Shown: piece after piece, positions 52,538-64,000 of the stretch
Layout: each line of letters starts with the position of its first letter
How positions within the stretch are numbered: position 1 is the stretch's first letter
Assembly: GCA_037074765.1 (NCBI GenBank)
Contig: JBAMDO010000105.1
Location: 1 to 64,000, forward strand
DNA: 64,000 nt
Origin: Mansonella perstans
Taxonomy: Eukaryota; Nematoda; Chromadorea; Rhabditida; Onchocercidae
Direction: 5' to 3'
Program-made: the position numbers and the translations under genes
Notes under the pieces: generated by a model
Told to the model about the DNA's origin: nothing
The model's input: the letters and a program-made list of their open reading frames with translations, nothing else
The model's database searches: none

Positions 52538-52831
52538 CTAAAGAGTGCCAGATGCTGAAGTTTGTATCGCATCAACGAAGGCTTGGCTTCCGAATGTATA
52601 AAATTGTGATGATGTTAGTGATAAATGCACATTAAAATTAAAGCCGGATATTTGAAATACAATTGAAAGAGCTGTCCGTGTGGTTTGCACGGAATTGCAG
52701 CTAGTGCACGATTTGTCAAAATTCTCTTCACCTATGATACTTACAAAATATTTGAATAGGTGTCCTAAGTATTTGTCAATCCACATTTCAGGATATGTAA
52801 TGCATTTTATCACATTCAAATTTCTAACCAA
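52538..52831 (-). CDS. Possible last exon(s) of an unrecognised minus-strand gene
   Basis: An open frame of 97 codons with varied, coding-like composition and a clear stop. It contains a CTSC motif, a run NFNVHLSLTSSQFYTFGS and ends SASGTL-stop. An acceptor-like TTGGTTAG precedes it and an internal GTAAGTATC could act as a donor, so it may be two exons. I could not find upstream exons that extend it across the cysteine-rich plus-strand pieces that follow. It may be a remnant. Confidence 0.25.
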   Translation of the reverse strand: MVRNLNVIKCITYPEMWIDKYLGHLFKYFVSIIGEENFDKSCTSCNSVQTTRTALSIVFQISGFNFNVHLSLTSSQFYTFGSQAFVDAIQTSASGTL

Positions 52832-53058
52832 AAATTGAAAATTTCATTTTTTTTTTGAAAAAAAATTTCCTTTTTTTTTATTTGAATGCTCGGCTTACCC
52901 TACTAGATATACCCGCTATCTTCAGATTCTTGCAAAATGATAATTTTTAGATCTTAAGATTTATTACTTTTTAGTGGAATATGACATAGTGCTCATGGGT
53001 TTGATTGATTTTTTTTTTCTGAATTTTTAAAGCTTTGTTTTGTTCAAATTTCCTTTCA

Positions 53059-54785
53059 GATTTATGCGCATTGTGATCAACCGTTAATCTTACGACTCAC
53101 GTCGCAGAAACTTGTTAAGGAGGTAAAAGTAATACATTTTAGATGTTGAAGTAGCAAATCCTTCACTCATAATTAAAAAATTCTTTGCTGATATTATCGT
53201 TTATATCATCTTGATTGCAGGTCTAAATTAGGACGAACAACTCATTTATAAGTAAGTTTTAATGCGATACAGTTCGTCTCATTTTCTTTAAATTCCTTAT
53301 GTTCGCATTGTTTATCATATCGTTATCGTATCTATCGTACACCACCATTTCCGGAAGATTTCAGGATGACTACAAATTATAACATAATTGATAGGTATTT
53401 GGCATTTATGAACAGCCGAAATAATTCATTTTTCATCGATCTTTGAGGTAAGTTATGGTTAAGTAGAAAGTAACACAGAAATTCACCTACTTGAGATACC
53501 TCAGTGGATATTTGCAATAACAAAAAAATGGAAAATTCTCATTCAACTTGAGTTGGAAAATCCCGGGAATTTATGATGTAGGCGTTATTCATTACTCTTA
53601 AATAAATAAAGAATAGTTTTCATTCTTAAATATTCTAATTTTATCTGCTAGCTGGGAACTTTACCTTTGCCTTTTAGTTTCAGTACAGTCAAAGAAAGTA
53701 CCACTTACACCTATTCAGTAGCAGTAGAAAGTGAAGGAATTGAACGGTTACATTCATCGAGTACCACTTACTCCTGCAATATGAATGTATGTGCTGATGG
53801 TAAACGGAGTATGAATAAGGAATGTGATGATGGAAATTTAAATGACAGCGATAGCTGTTCGCAAAACTGTCACGTTGAGGAGAAATTCTATTGTGTTGAG
53901 AAAAACAAATGTATTGTTTTTTCACTTTACAATAACTTAAAAATTGTGCGTTATTTTAACCGTAATTTTTTTCTTTTTATTCATTCTTGATTGATTAGAG
54001 GCAAAAAGTTAAGAAATTTTCGATAAATTAAAGTAGAAAAATGTAAAATGATGGACATGAATTAAAATGCATCTAATAAAACTGAAATTATTCAATTAAT
54101 TCCATATACAATTGACAGAAGAAATCTTAATCATTACGTTGCATTTCACAGAGATGAAAAACAGTCATCTGATCAGTTTGCTAAAATATCGCAGCTGTTG
54201 AATAAGTAACTTTGTATGTAATAAATCAATAGCTATAAAACACTGAAAAATATCTAAAGATGCATTAAAACACTCAGTTATGTTTTACTAAATTTCAGAA
54301 ATATTCAGCAATGAGTTTGGTAAAAGCAGTAATGAAAGTTCAATAGATAATCCATCGATTCTATGATTTATCAGCTAATCTTCCAGCATCTCCAAGTATT
54401 TGTTATATTTTACGAAGGACACGGTGAATGTGAATTGTTGAACGAGCTAGTTACAACAATGATTGCAACAGTATCAATGCATCAACGCTTTATTACAGTA
54501 TTGTCCAACATTGATTTATGCCTATTCTATGACAATGCAGAGGAATTGCTTACTGCATTTGCTTTCTTCCACTTCCCTAAACTGCAGTGTTTATCAATTC
54601 ATGAAAGTAACAGGTGTGGCTTACTATCCGATGCGCTTCAGAACGGCTAATTGCTACGATCCGATCGATCATGACTGGCTAATTTTTTATCATATGACTA
54701 TATTTCAAATGCTGTATATATGGCTTTCCATCTGGAAGCAACGCAAATTAACACGTAGTTGCTCAGAAATATTCAGTTATGAGTA
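53059..54785 (+). pseudogene. Cysteine-rich coding remains with a CDDGN repeat
   Basis: Exon-like pieces with good splice sites: 53059-53122 (CDQPLILRLTSQKLVKE), about 53680-53911, about 54152-54207, and frames at 54363-54786. The second holds one disulphide repeat of the DUF4215/Myxo_disulf_rpt type: VCADGKRSMNKECDDGN, then DSDSCSQNC and FYC. That repeat occurs in secreted or surface proteins. The pieces do not join: 53059-53122 ends in phase 0, while the Cys-rich exon needs two bases from before, and the stretch after 54360 switches frame (two overlapping frames each hold cysteine- or tyrosine-rich runs). I therefore call it a decaying gene; a working gene with missed exons is possible. Function unknown. 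Confidence 0.4.
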
Positions 54786-55912
54786 AAGTCAAAATGTTAT
54801 GTATGAAAAGAGTTGTCGTAAGTGTTGTTAGTTTAAACTAAAATATCTGTCACATTTGTGTCATCGGCACTCAAATCGTTGCAGTTTAATGTAGTTGGAT
54901 AATATTGCTTTTCAGGGTTGCAAAATATCCGACCATTTGGTCGGGGTACATGTTCTAAACTTGTAGAAGCGGATGAAATTTCATTGCACCCATCATTTCT
55001 AAATCAAATCTTTCCAACTAGCATCCTCAAATAGGATTTGAGACAGTTCGATCAACTGAATCAAAGCTGATTTTGTCCATTGTTAGAGTTAATTTGGAAT
55101 ATGTTAAGAAAACGAAGATAAGTTTGTATTAAGATTGTAAGCCAAATGAATGCATTCAGTAGGCTATTGCAATTATGAAGGTACTGAATTATTGTCAATT
55201 TATAATTAAATACAAATAAATAGTACTATTAGCACTGTACTTTTCTCTTATAAATGAATAAATGTCAAATTTTTGCAAATAAAAAATAAGATGGCTCAGC
55301 AAATAAATGTTTCCTAAAAGAAGAAATTAGTGTCTTTCTTTTTTTTTTTTAACTTTTTAACCAGAATACTTTTATAATAAATATTATTGCATCATACTTC
55401 TCAAAAACTTTCTCTTCTTTTAATTTGCGTAAACTAATTAATTTTTCCAAGGTTAGTAAACATTTTTCAAAAAATTTTAAGATCTCATAATACCTAATAC
55501 CTGAATAATTCAATCTGTACTAAGAAATCTTGATAGATATACACTAATACACGGCTAATCAACAGCTTTTAGGCATTAAATTCTTGCTTGAAGTTACTTT
55601 CCATTCAATTTCTTCTGTATTATACGAAAAGATCAACTTAATCAGAAGCTGAAATATGAAATGAAGTAATTAATTCTGATAGAGAGGTATGATCCAAATA
55701 CTTTTTCATATCGTATAATCGTCAAAATTAGTTTCTGAATGATGAAGAAGTTTGATTAGTGAGGGGGAGAGCGGAGAGGGTGTAGGGAGGGAAAATGGTA
55801 GTGAGTATGGTGGTTTAAAATTTTTAAAATTAAAATAGTTGTTTGACGATAAAGGATTTTTTTAGGATGACTCAAACTTAAGCAAATCAGAAAAAAGGAA
55901 GGTGGTGGTACG
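54786..55912. other. Spacer before the ANKRD49 gene
   Basis: No exon recognised. A purine-rich run (gagggggagagcggagagggtg) lies near 55760 on the plus strand. An acceptor-like run TTTTTTTAG ends at about 55865 and would be the trans-splice or 5' UTR acceptor of the ANKRD49 gene. A five-codon frame (ATG at 55867) sits between it and the start. Confidence 0.45.
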
Positions 55913-57679
55913 ATGGTTGATTCAGAAAATGAGGAGCCGATGGAAATTTATTCCAGTGCAAGTACTGTTGATAATGAAAACGATCGACCGGAATCTTCCA
56001 TGTCGGCCACCACTTTGTCAATAATTTGCCGAAATATGGGAGGTTTCGATGGTAAAAATATCCCCGAAATGGTTGATGTATGTAATTTGCTTAAAATTCT
56101 TTATGTTTTTGTTTATTGTATTGTTCCACAACTTTATTTAACAAAATATGTTTCGAAGTTAGTAACTTATACTCTACATTATTGCTCAACTGCTTTATTG
56201 GCTATTGCTTGTTCACTTCGACTGAACATTCGTTTGTATCAAGTTACTGAGATAGTTTGAGAGTAAAGATCTGACTTTTAGTATACGTCTGTATATCTAT
56301 ATATTGCAGTATATGTCTATCTGATACAGTGGGAAAGTTTTTTTTTCATTGCAGTTCAAATAATTCAATAACTGCCTCATTTTTGTAGTTTACGAGTCAG
56401 TCAAAGTTAATGACTGGGATACGCAATAATAAAGCGATTGGAAAACATCCATATTATTGGGATGATAATGATGGTATCTTAGCTAAGGATATGAATGATC
56501 CAATAGAGCAAGTGTTGACGGCAGCTGAAGATGGTAATTTGAAATCACTTAAGGATTTGATCGATAGTAACCCATCATTGTTATCGGTTCGAATTTTACT
56601 CTGGTTTCGCGAAAAAAAAAAAAAAGATTTTAATCGACTTTGATTAAATAGTAGTTTCATCGGTAGGATTGACTGAAAAATACCACACTATAAATTTTGA
56701 TATTCTTTTGTTTGAAAAAGAAATTATGGTTTGAAATAGGACAAGAGGGAAGGGAATAAGAAGTAAAGTCTTTCGTTCCAAGGTGGAATGCAATACTCTG
56801 TTTTGTGCAAGGCTTTTCTTTAAAAGTGATCAGAAGAATTTTATGTTCATCTCCATGGCCTCTCTTTCTGACGACTGCTTCATTGGTTTTTAATGAATGG
56901 AAAGAGAAAATAATGTAAATAAGTAAAGTGATTATTTTCTCATTAAATTTTAACGTTTCTGTTTTTCTGCGATAGATTCTAATTATAATTTCTTAACAGG
57001 CTCGCGATGTGGATGGATATACGGCATTGCACCGAGCTGCGTACAATGGACATGTCGATATTGTCGAATATTTGTTGTCGATTGGAGCCAATCCAGAATG
57101 GAATACGAATGATGGTTGGACGGTGTTACATTGTGCAGCAACATGGTCTATGTGCGAAGTTGTAGCATTGCTGCTTCGTCATGGCGTTGATGTTAACAGT
57201 CGATCGCACGGCAGTCTTACACCATTGCATCTTGCTATTACGTCGAAGCAACCGGAGGATCGTGTTCTCACTACAGTTCGCTATCTTCTTGAAGCACCAG
57301 GTTTTATTTATTACAAAGTGCGGACCACTTTCGAAATTTCAGCTTGAAATATGCATTCTTAGTTTCATTATGCATTCTTAATGCATATACATGCAACACA
57401 AACGCATGCACATATCTTACACTCATAGGCGAAAAAAGTACTAACAGTAACTCGAACAAAGAAATTATTTTAGAGCGTTCTGCCGATCATCTGATAAGTA
57501 CTATCAGATTAAATTAATTTAGTTCATTTCGTAAGACTGTCGTTTTATATGACAAAGTAGTTTTTTCAGGTATTGATGCCGCAGCAATATCGAATTCTGG
57601 TGATTCTCCCTTACAGGTTGCAGAAAGGACATCAGCCAAAATTACCGAAATGTTGACACGTTATTTCAGTAAACCTTAA
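55913..57679 (+). CDS. ANKRD49: ANKRD49-like ankyrin-repeat protein (257 aa)
   Basis: Four exons in phase: 55913-56077, 56399 corrected by count to 56389-56586, 57000-57300 and 57570-57679. The N-terminal third is acidic and Ser-rich, then YYWDDNDGI. Ankyrin repeats start near residue 95 (EQVLTAAEDGNLKSLKDLI) and continue as DGYTALHRAAYNGHVDIVEY, DGWTVLHCAATWSMCEVVAL and GSLTPLHLAITSKQPED, in the same order and spacing as human ANKRD49 (239 residues; DEYTPLHRAAYSGHLDIV, DGWTPLHSACKWNNT, GLLTPLHLAAGN). The C-terminus AERTSAKITEMLTRYF matches human ARRTSIYHYLFEIV. Ankyrin repeats bind proteins; mammalian ANKRD49 is reported in nucleus and testis, but its precise role is not settled. The start ATG is the first in frame after the acceptor near 55865. 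Confidence 0.9.
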
Positions 57680-57894
57680 CAGTTATTGCATCTAACGAAG
57701 CAAGAAATTGGTTGACATCTTCGAGAAGAAGAAAAGGAAAGACTTGTATCATATTTATCTCTTCATTGAATTTTAGGATTTCCTGATATTCTTATTATAT
57801 AATTTCATATTATCCTCTATGTTCGCTTCGCTGGCGACATTAAAATTAAAAGCTTAATGTAAATTTAAGTGTAAATGCTTAATGTTTCTTACAA

Positions 57895-57900
57895 AATAAA
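57895..57900 (+). terminator. Candidate polyadenylation signal of ANKRD49 gene
   Basis: AATAAA 216 bases after the stop codon at 57679, on the gene's strand. It is the canonical hexamer, but such hexamers are common by chance in this A+T-rich DNA. Confidence 0.35.
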
Positions 57901-59983
57901 TCCACAGCGAACGTTGCACTGTACTCATTTTCCGGATAGTTTGAGTTTCCTGTTGTTTTATAGATCAGTTCCGCAAAAACACCAGGAACTATGTGAAAAT
58001 ATATTTGGCAGATAATTAATCATGAGGTAAGATGATTTATGCTATCAGGTGTTGTTGCGCCATTGATTGCTGCTAGCATTTATGAACTTTTTGAAAATGT
58101 TTGACCATTGTAAATTCTTTGACAAATTTGATATGATGCATCTCCGAATGATGATGCAGCAGTTTTCAAACGAAGCTTAATGTTGTCAAAATATTTTGTT
58201 CAATTTTGCATTGATTTGATTGTCGATAGGACTTATCCGTACCTTATGTTCTTTGCACGTTTTATTTTATTTGTAAAATTTTATTTGTTGATTTTCAATA
58301 TTTTCCTTTCGTTTGTAATCGCTGATATCCATTTAGTTCATGTGCTTAATTCTTTATTTGATTTGTCGTTCAGTCTTTGTTACCAACAGCATCCTTCACA
58401 CTTTTTCCAGGAAGGTTTTTTCATGCTTTCTTTTGTCTACACTGCCATATTGTTGTTATTATTATTGAGAATAGTGCATACCGAAGAGTTACGGCATTGT
58501 CATATCGTTTCAATAGTGCCAATTTTTTTTAATTTATTGACAGACTGTACTTCGTATGTGAAATAAATGTAGTCACTCAGCTCTGATGACGTAGAAAAAA
58601 GATAACTCATTTTATTTTGATTATTGTAATTTTTTTAAGAAAGACAATTTGTTTTGATATTATTTTGATAATTGTAATTTTTTTGCATTTCAGTTGCTAC
58701 TAATATTTTATTGTATCCTTATTTCTGCTGAATGTATACTATATGTTTCTTGTTTCGGAGATGAAAAATGGGAAATAAGTATCCCTTGTTTCCTTCATTT
58801 TAATATTCTGTTTGAAGAGACTGAAAATTCTGTATGTTTTATTTTTTCTCCAGCATCCTGTTGACTTTTCTATTTTTTTCACTAAAAAGAAGCACTTATT
58901 TTTCTTTTTGATGATTCAGTAATATAGTATTTTTATGATTGTTGTTATAATTAGTATATATGGTTACATAAACTTTCAGGACAGTATACAAATGATTGAA
59001 GTGTCGAGATAAGTATCAGGAGTAGTTGAGGCGTTTAGAAAACAGTAAATTGGAGAAATTAGGAACAGAATAGAATTGGATCGAGTTTTTATACTTGTGG
59101 AAACCACATATTCGTCAATTTGATCTTGTAATGGTTGAATGAGTTTTCAAATGTTTTTTCATTAGTAGTTATGATTTTCACGTTCAAATTTCAAAGCTTT
59201 TATAAAATTTCTCGTAGATTGAGCTTTATTATCTGATGGAATCACATTACTCAGTGTTTTTTAGTTGAGAAACAAAGGGAAAACTGAACCACGACATGAA
59301 CCAGGGGTTGCATTATTCATCATTTGAAATAGATGGGTTATTGCTTTAATCTGGTAAAGTTTTTAGGTTTCAGTTATAATAGTTGGCAATCTCGATGACC
59401 AGTGCAGAATCTCTATGATTGTTGATTGCAATTAACGATTTGTTGGGAATTTGTGAATAAAGCCGTTTAATGCATCATTATGAACAAGTTAACATTGAAA
59501 GGAGAATGGAAGAGCGAGAATAAGACATGGAACATTTCGGATACGCAACAGTTTTCGAAGATAGGAACGGCAAGATTAGTACACTAGAAGCATAACTTGG
59601 TTCTTTTAGTCTGAAGAAATAAGAGCGGCGCAGAAGTGAGTGAACAGTTGGTTGCTGTTAGCTAAACTTTGGTTTCTCTCTAATTTTGGCTTTTTTTTTT
59701 TGCTCATTCCTCAATATGTAGCTTGATAGAGAGGAATAGGGGAAAAATTTGCTGCAGGTAAACATACATATCTTACTTCGAGTCTTTAAATGATACTGAT
59801 ACTGCATATATTACTACATGGGAGCAGAAAGTGGCACGTTATCTTTAGCATCTTAGATTTTTTAACCTGATCCACGTATGTGTCCCATTTTAGAACTACT
59901 ATTTAGCTTCAACGTCTTTCGAAGATAAATCATTCCATCTCTTATTTAAGGAGATTTTCAAAGAATCGGATTTCGAATACGAT
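57901..59983. other. Spacer between ANKRD49 and the DHHC gene
   Basis: About 2 kb, T-rich on the plus strand, without a gene I can support. The longest frame is 128 codons at 58180-58566. It is very hydrophobic, with Phe/Leu/Ile runs that follow from the T-rich strand, yet it also has His/Cys/Gln-rich parts (CYQQHPSHFFQEG). No splice sites or motif support it. The promoter of the DHHC gene should lie near the right end. Confidence 0.4.
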
Positions 59984-62003
59984 ATGCATCTGAAGACATG
60001 GGGAACGTATGAATGGGCCAATATTGGTGGTGTTGCATATACCCTACTGTTAATCTTTGGTATCTACTTTCTAATATTGTTCTATACATGCCCAGCTACC
60101 TTTCAGCCTGATCAGTGTGCTCGAGCGAATTGTTTTGGTATCATTATCATTTTGGAATTGCTTGTCAATTTTCTTCTGTTCATCATCCATAGCAGGTAAT
60201 TTATTAGCATCAGGCATTGATGAAATCACCTTTAGCATTGGTACCTTTAGCGCCTATTATAGAAATCATATAACTGTCATTCATGGGTTAGAATCCTGAT
60301 TTGGTATAGTTTGTTTGGTACAAGGATTGTATGTGCAGAATGAAGATAATGGTACCGATTGTAGAGTTATTTTCCTCAGAGTTATTCAATTGAGGTGATT
60401 GGACATTATGAATGTAATTTTTTTTAGACGCAATGATCCTCAGCGTTGGCTTCGTGGTGTAGCAGTTTTGACAAGCGTGAAAGGTGCCGGTAAATATTGT
60501 TTAGAGTGTAATCGAGTAGCACCACTGAGGAGCCATCACTGCAGGCTGTGTAATATGTGCGTGCTGAGAAAAGATCATCATTGCTTTGTAACTGGTGCTT
60601 GTGTTGGAATTGCTAATCAGGTTAGCTAATGACGATGAAATTTTTAGGAACTTAAAGGTGGAAAACGCCAAAGATTAAAAAGTATAAAACAATGTTGCTC
60701 TTTTTTTTAGTATTTGAATAAGTTTATTTTAGTTCTTATTTTAGCTCTTAAATTGTGAGAAGTGCTATGCAGTCAAAGTGCAGTGTGCTCAATTGCCTAA
60801 ATAAAAATATATCATTTGAATAAACTCGTAAAATTCATACAAAATGGCATTAAAAAAATCAGCTACTGTTATTTCAGACTGAACTTCATTTCGGTAATCA
60901 TTACTACTGTCATCATCAACATATTATGAATTATGCATTTTACTTTCTATATCCTTTCCACTTTGACTCGACCGTTTTCCAACTTTAATAAAACACATTT
61001 CAGCGTTTTTTCATCGTATTTCTTTTATGGGCAAGCATTGGTGCTGCTGCGGGATCGTTTTACATTCTGATGTATTTGCTGCGATATGTGGAATCTAATA
61101 TTTATCCATTTGGTTGGTTAAAGCTTCTAGCACCGGTTGCTGTCATTCGATGGATTATTTCATATGAAATATTCACTAACACAGCCATTTCCGTTCTATT
61201 CAGCATATGCACAGCCACCTCCGTCATTGCTCTTATCTTTTTCGGTTTACAGGTGAAAATTCGGTTTTTTTAAATCAGTATTTCAACTGCAGTGTTTTTA
61301 TGCTTGAATTTTACTTTCGTTCTCTTGTTCATTTACCATCTACCTACATGTTCTCTAATATTCTGCGAGATGGACTTAGAATTTTTTGAATTTTATTTAC
61401 TGAAGATTGCTGATGTTCGAAATGATTCGATTAAGCTTCTAAATTTCACTTTATAAAAACTCGTTTAACAAGTCTGCATGATTTTAAATATTTTATAAAT
61501 TTATATAATAGCATGATTTTAGATGTTTTATACGTTAAATGGCTATACGATGTATGATTATCACACATTAAGCAGAAAGATTGAATTACATGGTGATGGT
61601 GAAACTTATTCAGAAAGGTATAAAGCTAACAAAATTAGTTTTTGTAATCGTTTCCTATTTTCACACCCTTCTCCCCCCTCAAATCCTTATCCGTTTATTT
61701 CATGATAAACTAATCCTTTCTTCTTCCTTCAGTAAATCACAACATCCTATATTTGAATCTCGACACCGCAATCTACATAATGATGAGATTGTTTAGACAA
61801 ATGTGAAAAGATAGCATCGAACACTTCCGTAAAAACAAAAAATTATGAATTTTATTGCTATGAACACCTCTCTTTCCAGATTGAGAATGATATTTGGTCG
61901 TTACTGGGCAGTAAATTTCATTGTTCCATTGCTTTGTTGTCCGAATCAATTGACTGCAGATATTGCTCGGAAGTTATTTTCGTCTTATTCAAAAGAAATG
62001 TAA
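59984..62003 (+). CDS. DHHC palmitoyltransferase (290 aa), ZDHHC24-like
   Basis: Membrane S-acyltransferase that adds fatty acyl groups to protein cysteines. Five exons in phase: 59984-60195, 60428-60620, 61004-61252, 61523-61617 and 61880-62003. Two membrane segments lie in exon 1 (YTLLLIFGIYFLILF and FGIIIILELLVNFLLFII). The cytosolic cysteine-rich domain in exon 2 holds CLEC, RSHHCRLCNMCVLRK and the DHHC catalytic motif at about residues 120-123, all zinc ligands intact. Two more segments lie in exon 3 (FFIVFLLWASIGAAAGSFYI and AISVLFSICTATSVIALIFF). The C-terminus has FGRYWAVNFIVPLL, like the aromatic C-terminal motif of the family. The length and four-segment layout resemble human ZDHHC24 (284 residues); I do not see the TTxE motif of many DHHC enzymes. 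Assignment to a subfamily is tentative. The start at 59984 is the first ATG of the open exon; an earlier exon is possible. Confidence 0.88.
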
Positions 62004-62261
62004 TAATTTCTCAGTTTCTATATATGTCTATAAAATTCATTCACAATTTATTCTTCACCCATGATTATTCGGTTTCGTAGTGTTAGCTCCTCAGCTGTCT
62101 AGTACTGATGCTGTAGTACTGAAAAATTCCAAAAAAATGACATCTTGCTTCGTCTTGCTATCGTCTCGTAACGTATTTGTTGCATACTTTTCCATTTCAT
62201 TTTTTTCCCAAAGTTAGAATTTTTAATTAGTTTTAATTAATATTAGCGTATTCCTCCTGTA

Positions 62262-62267
62262 AATAAA
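62262..62267 (+). terminator. Candidate polyadenylation signal of DHHC gene
   Basis: AATAAA about 260 bases after the stop codon at 62003, in a T-then-A-rich context. Confidence 0.35.
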
Positions 62268-63157
62268 TAACATTTCCATAACCTAATATTTAGAATTTTT
62301 GGATCTGTCACCTTTTAATAGTTTAGAGAGAATTCTTGGAAATGTTGATCAAGATAGATATGCTCTATAAGAACAAATATATATTTACGATACAATCCTT
62401 ATATTGCTTTTCAAATGAAGGGATTACTAATTGTAATCGGATTTCGCATATAAAAATTGTAAATTTTGTAAAAAATGTTTACAAAAATTATAAGAATTCA
62501 TTTCAAACTGGCTTAGGCGCGACAGATAAAATTACCACGCAGTCTATAATCATAACAATTAATCCATAGTATATCTATTAATTTATTTGATAAGGATAAC
62601 AATTCAGACAATTCGTTCCAAATTTAGCGATGTTATTTGATGTCTTGTACTTTTTGCAATCAGCTGGATTGATTTATTATGTGATATTTGTCAGTTTGCA
62701 ATTGTATGTATAACTCTTACAAACCAGTTTTATCAGTTTGCAGTGATAATTTTCAACTTTTCATTATGTTTATAACCTATTTTACAGTCAGCTGAATCGA
62801 TGTATTGTTAATTTATCAATTTATTACAATGTATTGGGCCTGTTTGGTGATAATGTTTGATAATTAGGTGGTAGTTAAAAAAAAGTAACTAGTGCAATGG
62901 GATAGAATTCTAAGCAATAACACTCTTTGCTTTCAATGTTTATGTAAGTTTTTCCTCTTGATAAGCAAAACAGATTTCTCTCAGCAGTTATGGACAACTC
63001 ATTCGTTACCCAAAAATGCTTGAAATATTCCTTGCAGTTAATTCTACCAAGGTAAACAAATTGTTTAAGAATAGGCAATAATCTTATAAGAACTGCTTAA
63101 TTGAAAACATGAAATTCACATATTACAGTTTCCGTATACATTGTAAGAGGAAAAGCT
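62268..63157. other. Spacer between convergent DHHC and phospholipase genes
   Basis: No exon recognised on either strand. It should hold the 3' ends of both convergent transcripts. The open frame at 62336-62569 is A+T-rich and lacks support. Confidence 0.45.
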
Positions 63158-64000
63158 TTAGAGTAATTTTAGATACTCCGCTAAGGTTTCCACGTCGTGT
63201 CTTCCATCGGTACGCAAATATTTCTAAAAAATACTAAATGTTAAAGTAGAAACATGTAAGCAGTAATATATAAACAGCAATACATTGCGGTTATGTCGAA
63301 TACTATTTTTATAATTTTTTAAACAAAAGTCAACTTAAGAATTCTTCCTTTTCTAATGCCAAAACTGCGAAGGTAGGATACTGCATTTAATGACGAATTT
63401 TTCATAATATCTCTGAGTGTTTTAATGGGTGAAAACTTTCTTTAGTATTAATCTATATAAAAAAGAATAAAATCAGTATCCATTGATTTATCGTTGTTTT
63501 CTGCTCTATTTATATTGAATCGATAAATAGCCTGTTCAAAACAGTCCGTACAACTATTAATGAATGCTGTCTGATAAACGAACAAACTGTATATCCACTT
63601 ACTTCTGTATCCCATAGGAAGCCAACGATTATTTTATCATCCGTTTCGTCAAATTCCACATTTGATGAAAGAGATGGCGAAAAGCGAAAAAATGGAATGG
63701 ACTGATCATGAGCCCAACAACGTGCGCGTGTCACGCATGGCCCATTGGAAGCTGTAATCTGTAAAACTCAGTAGTAGCTATACCGTAAGATGGACATATG
63801 AACCATTAGATGATACTGCTTAGAGCTTCTTCGCGCTTCTTCTTCAATGCTCTAAAGACCCTTTGAGAAAAATCCACATAATAATACAGGATCGTCTTGA
63901 AAATATGTGACAGCTTCAGTGTTGAATACTCTCCGTAGATTTTTGCTACGTTCGATATCGAAGGGTGCTGGAGCGATGACTTGACTATATGAATTTCGAG
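63158..64000 (-). CDS. PLA2G6-type calcium-independent phospholipase A2, C-terminal part
   Basis: Partial gene running off the right edge. Three exons: 63888 to beyond 64000, 63603-63758 (52 codons) and 63158-63223 (21 codons plus stop), joined in phase. The encoded tail VTRARCWAHDQSIPFFRFSP, then EFDETDD, FLWDTE and an EYLKLL end, follows the C-terminus of human PLA2G6 ([20 protein letters not shown], then MLDEVSD, ALWETE). The preceding exon fits the human sequence with no gap over the 28 residues before the RARAW block. The family hydrolyses membrane phospholipids with a GXSXG Ser/Asp dyad in a patatin fold; those residues lie outside the window, so activity cannot be judged here. Nematodes have several genes of this family and I cannot say which this is. 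Confidence 0.85.

Noticed and set aside
1..64000. CRISPR arrays, tRNA, rRNA, prophage or bacterial defence genes
   Set aside because: No spaced direct repeats, cloverleaf, ribosomal RNA or bacterial-type gene clusters were seen; the window is ordinary animal DNA.

Overview
The window looks like nuclear DNA of a nematode. It is strongly A+T rich by eye. Its genes are split into short exons by introns that mostly begin GTAAG/GTATG and end TTTCAG or TTACAG, the usual nematode acceptor. Every gene I can name is a conserved animal housekeeping gene. A spirurid or filarial worm would fit the base composition and the long intergenic spaces, but the clade is inference. I see no bacterial genes, CRISPR array, rRNA or tRNA.

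Layout. 1-4.8 kb: gene-free, with simple repeats. 4.8-16.5 kb, minus strand: a full GCN2 eIF2-alpha kinase (RWD, pseudokinase, kinase, HisRS-like, C-terminal domain). 16.5-17.95 kb: divergent promoter region holding a 51-bp minisatellite. 17.95-36.5 kb, plus strand: a TSC22-family gene with a long isoform and a short isoform whose first exon lies inside a 13.3-kb intron. 37.3-41.5 kb, minus strand: a four-exon gene of unknown function, proposed here, with a 19-nt microexon and a 1.3-kb foldback element in its last intron. 43.1-47.7 kb, minus: ribophorin II, a subunit of oligosaccharyltransferase. 50.9-51.6 kb, minus: a PDRG1 prefoldin-like protein. 52.5-54.8 kb: coding-like pieces on both strands, including a cysteine-rich CDDGN repeat, that do not join into an open gene. 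55.9-57.7 kb, plus: an ANKRD49 orthologue. 60.0-62.0 kb, plus: a DHHC palmitoyltransferase. 63.2 kb to the right edge, minus: the C-terminus of a PLA2G6-type calcium-independent phospholipase A2.

The genes do not form one pathway. GCN2 (translation control), ribophorin II (N-glycosylation in the ER) and PDRG1 (chaperone complex assembly) all bear on protein synthesis and folding, but closeness in a nematode genome does not show joint function. No clear operon is visible: same-strand neighbours lie 1.5 kb or more apart.

I found no convincing new multi-gene system. The best leads are the unnamed gene at 37.3-41.5 kb, the foldback element inside it, the partly deleted exon copy inside a GCN2 intron, and the minisatellite between GCN2 and TSC22. 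Exon borders were set by hand from splice sites and reading phase; most phases agree, and those that do not are stated.
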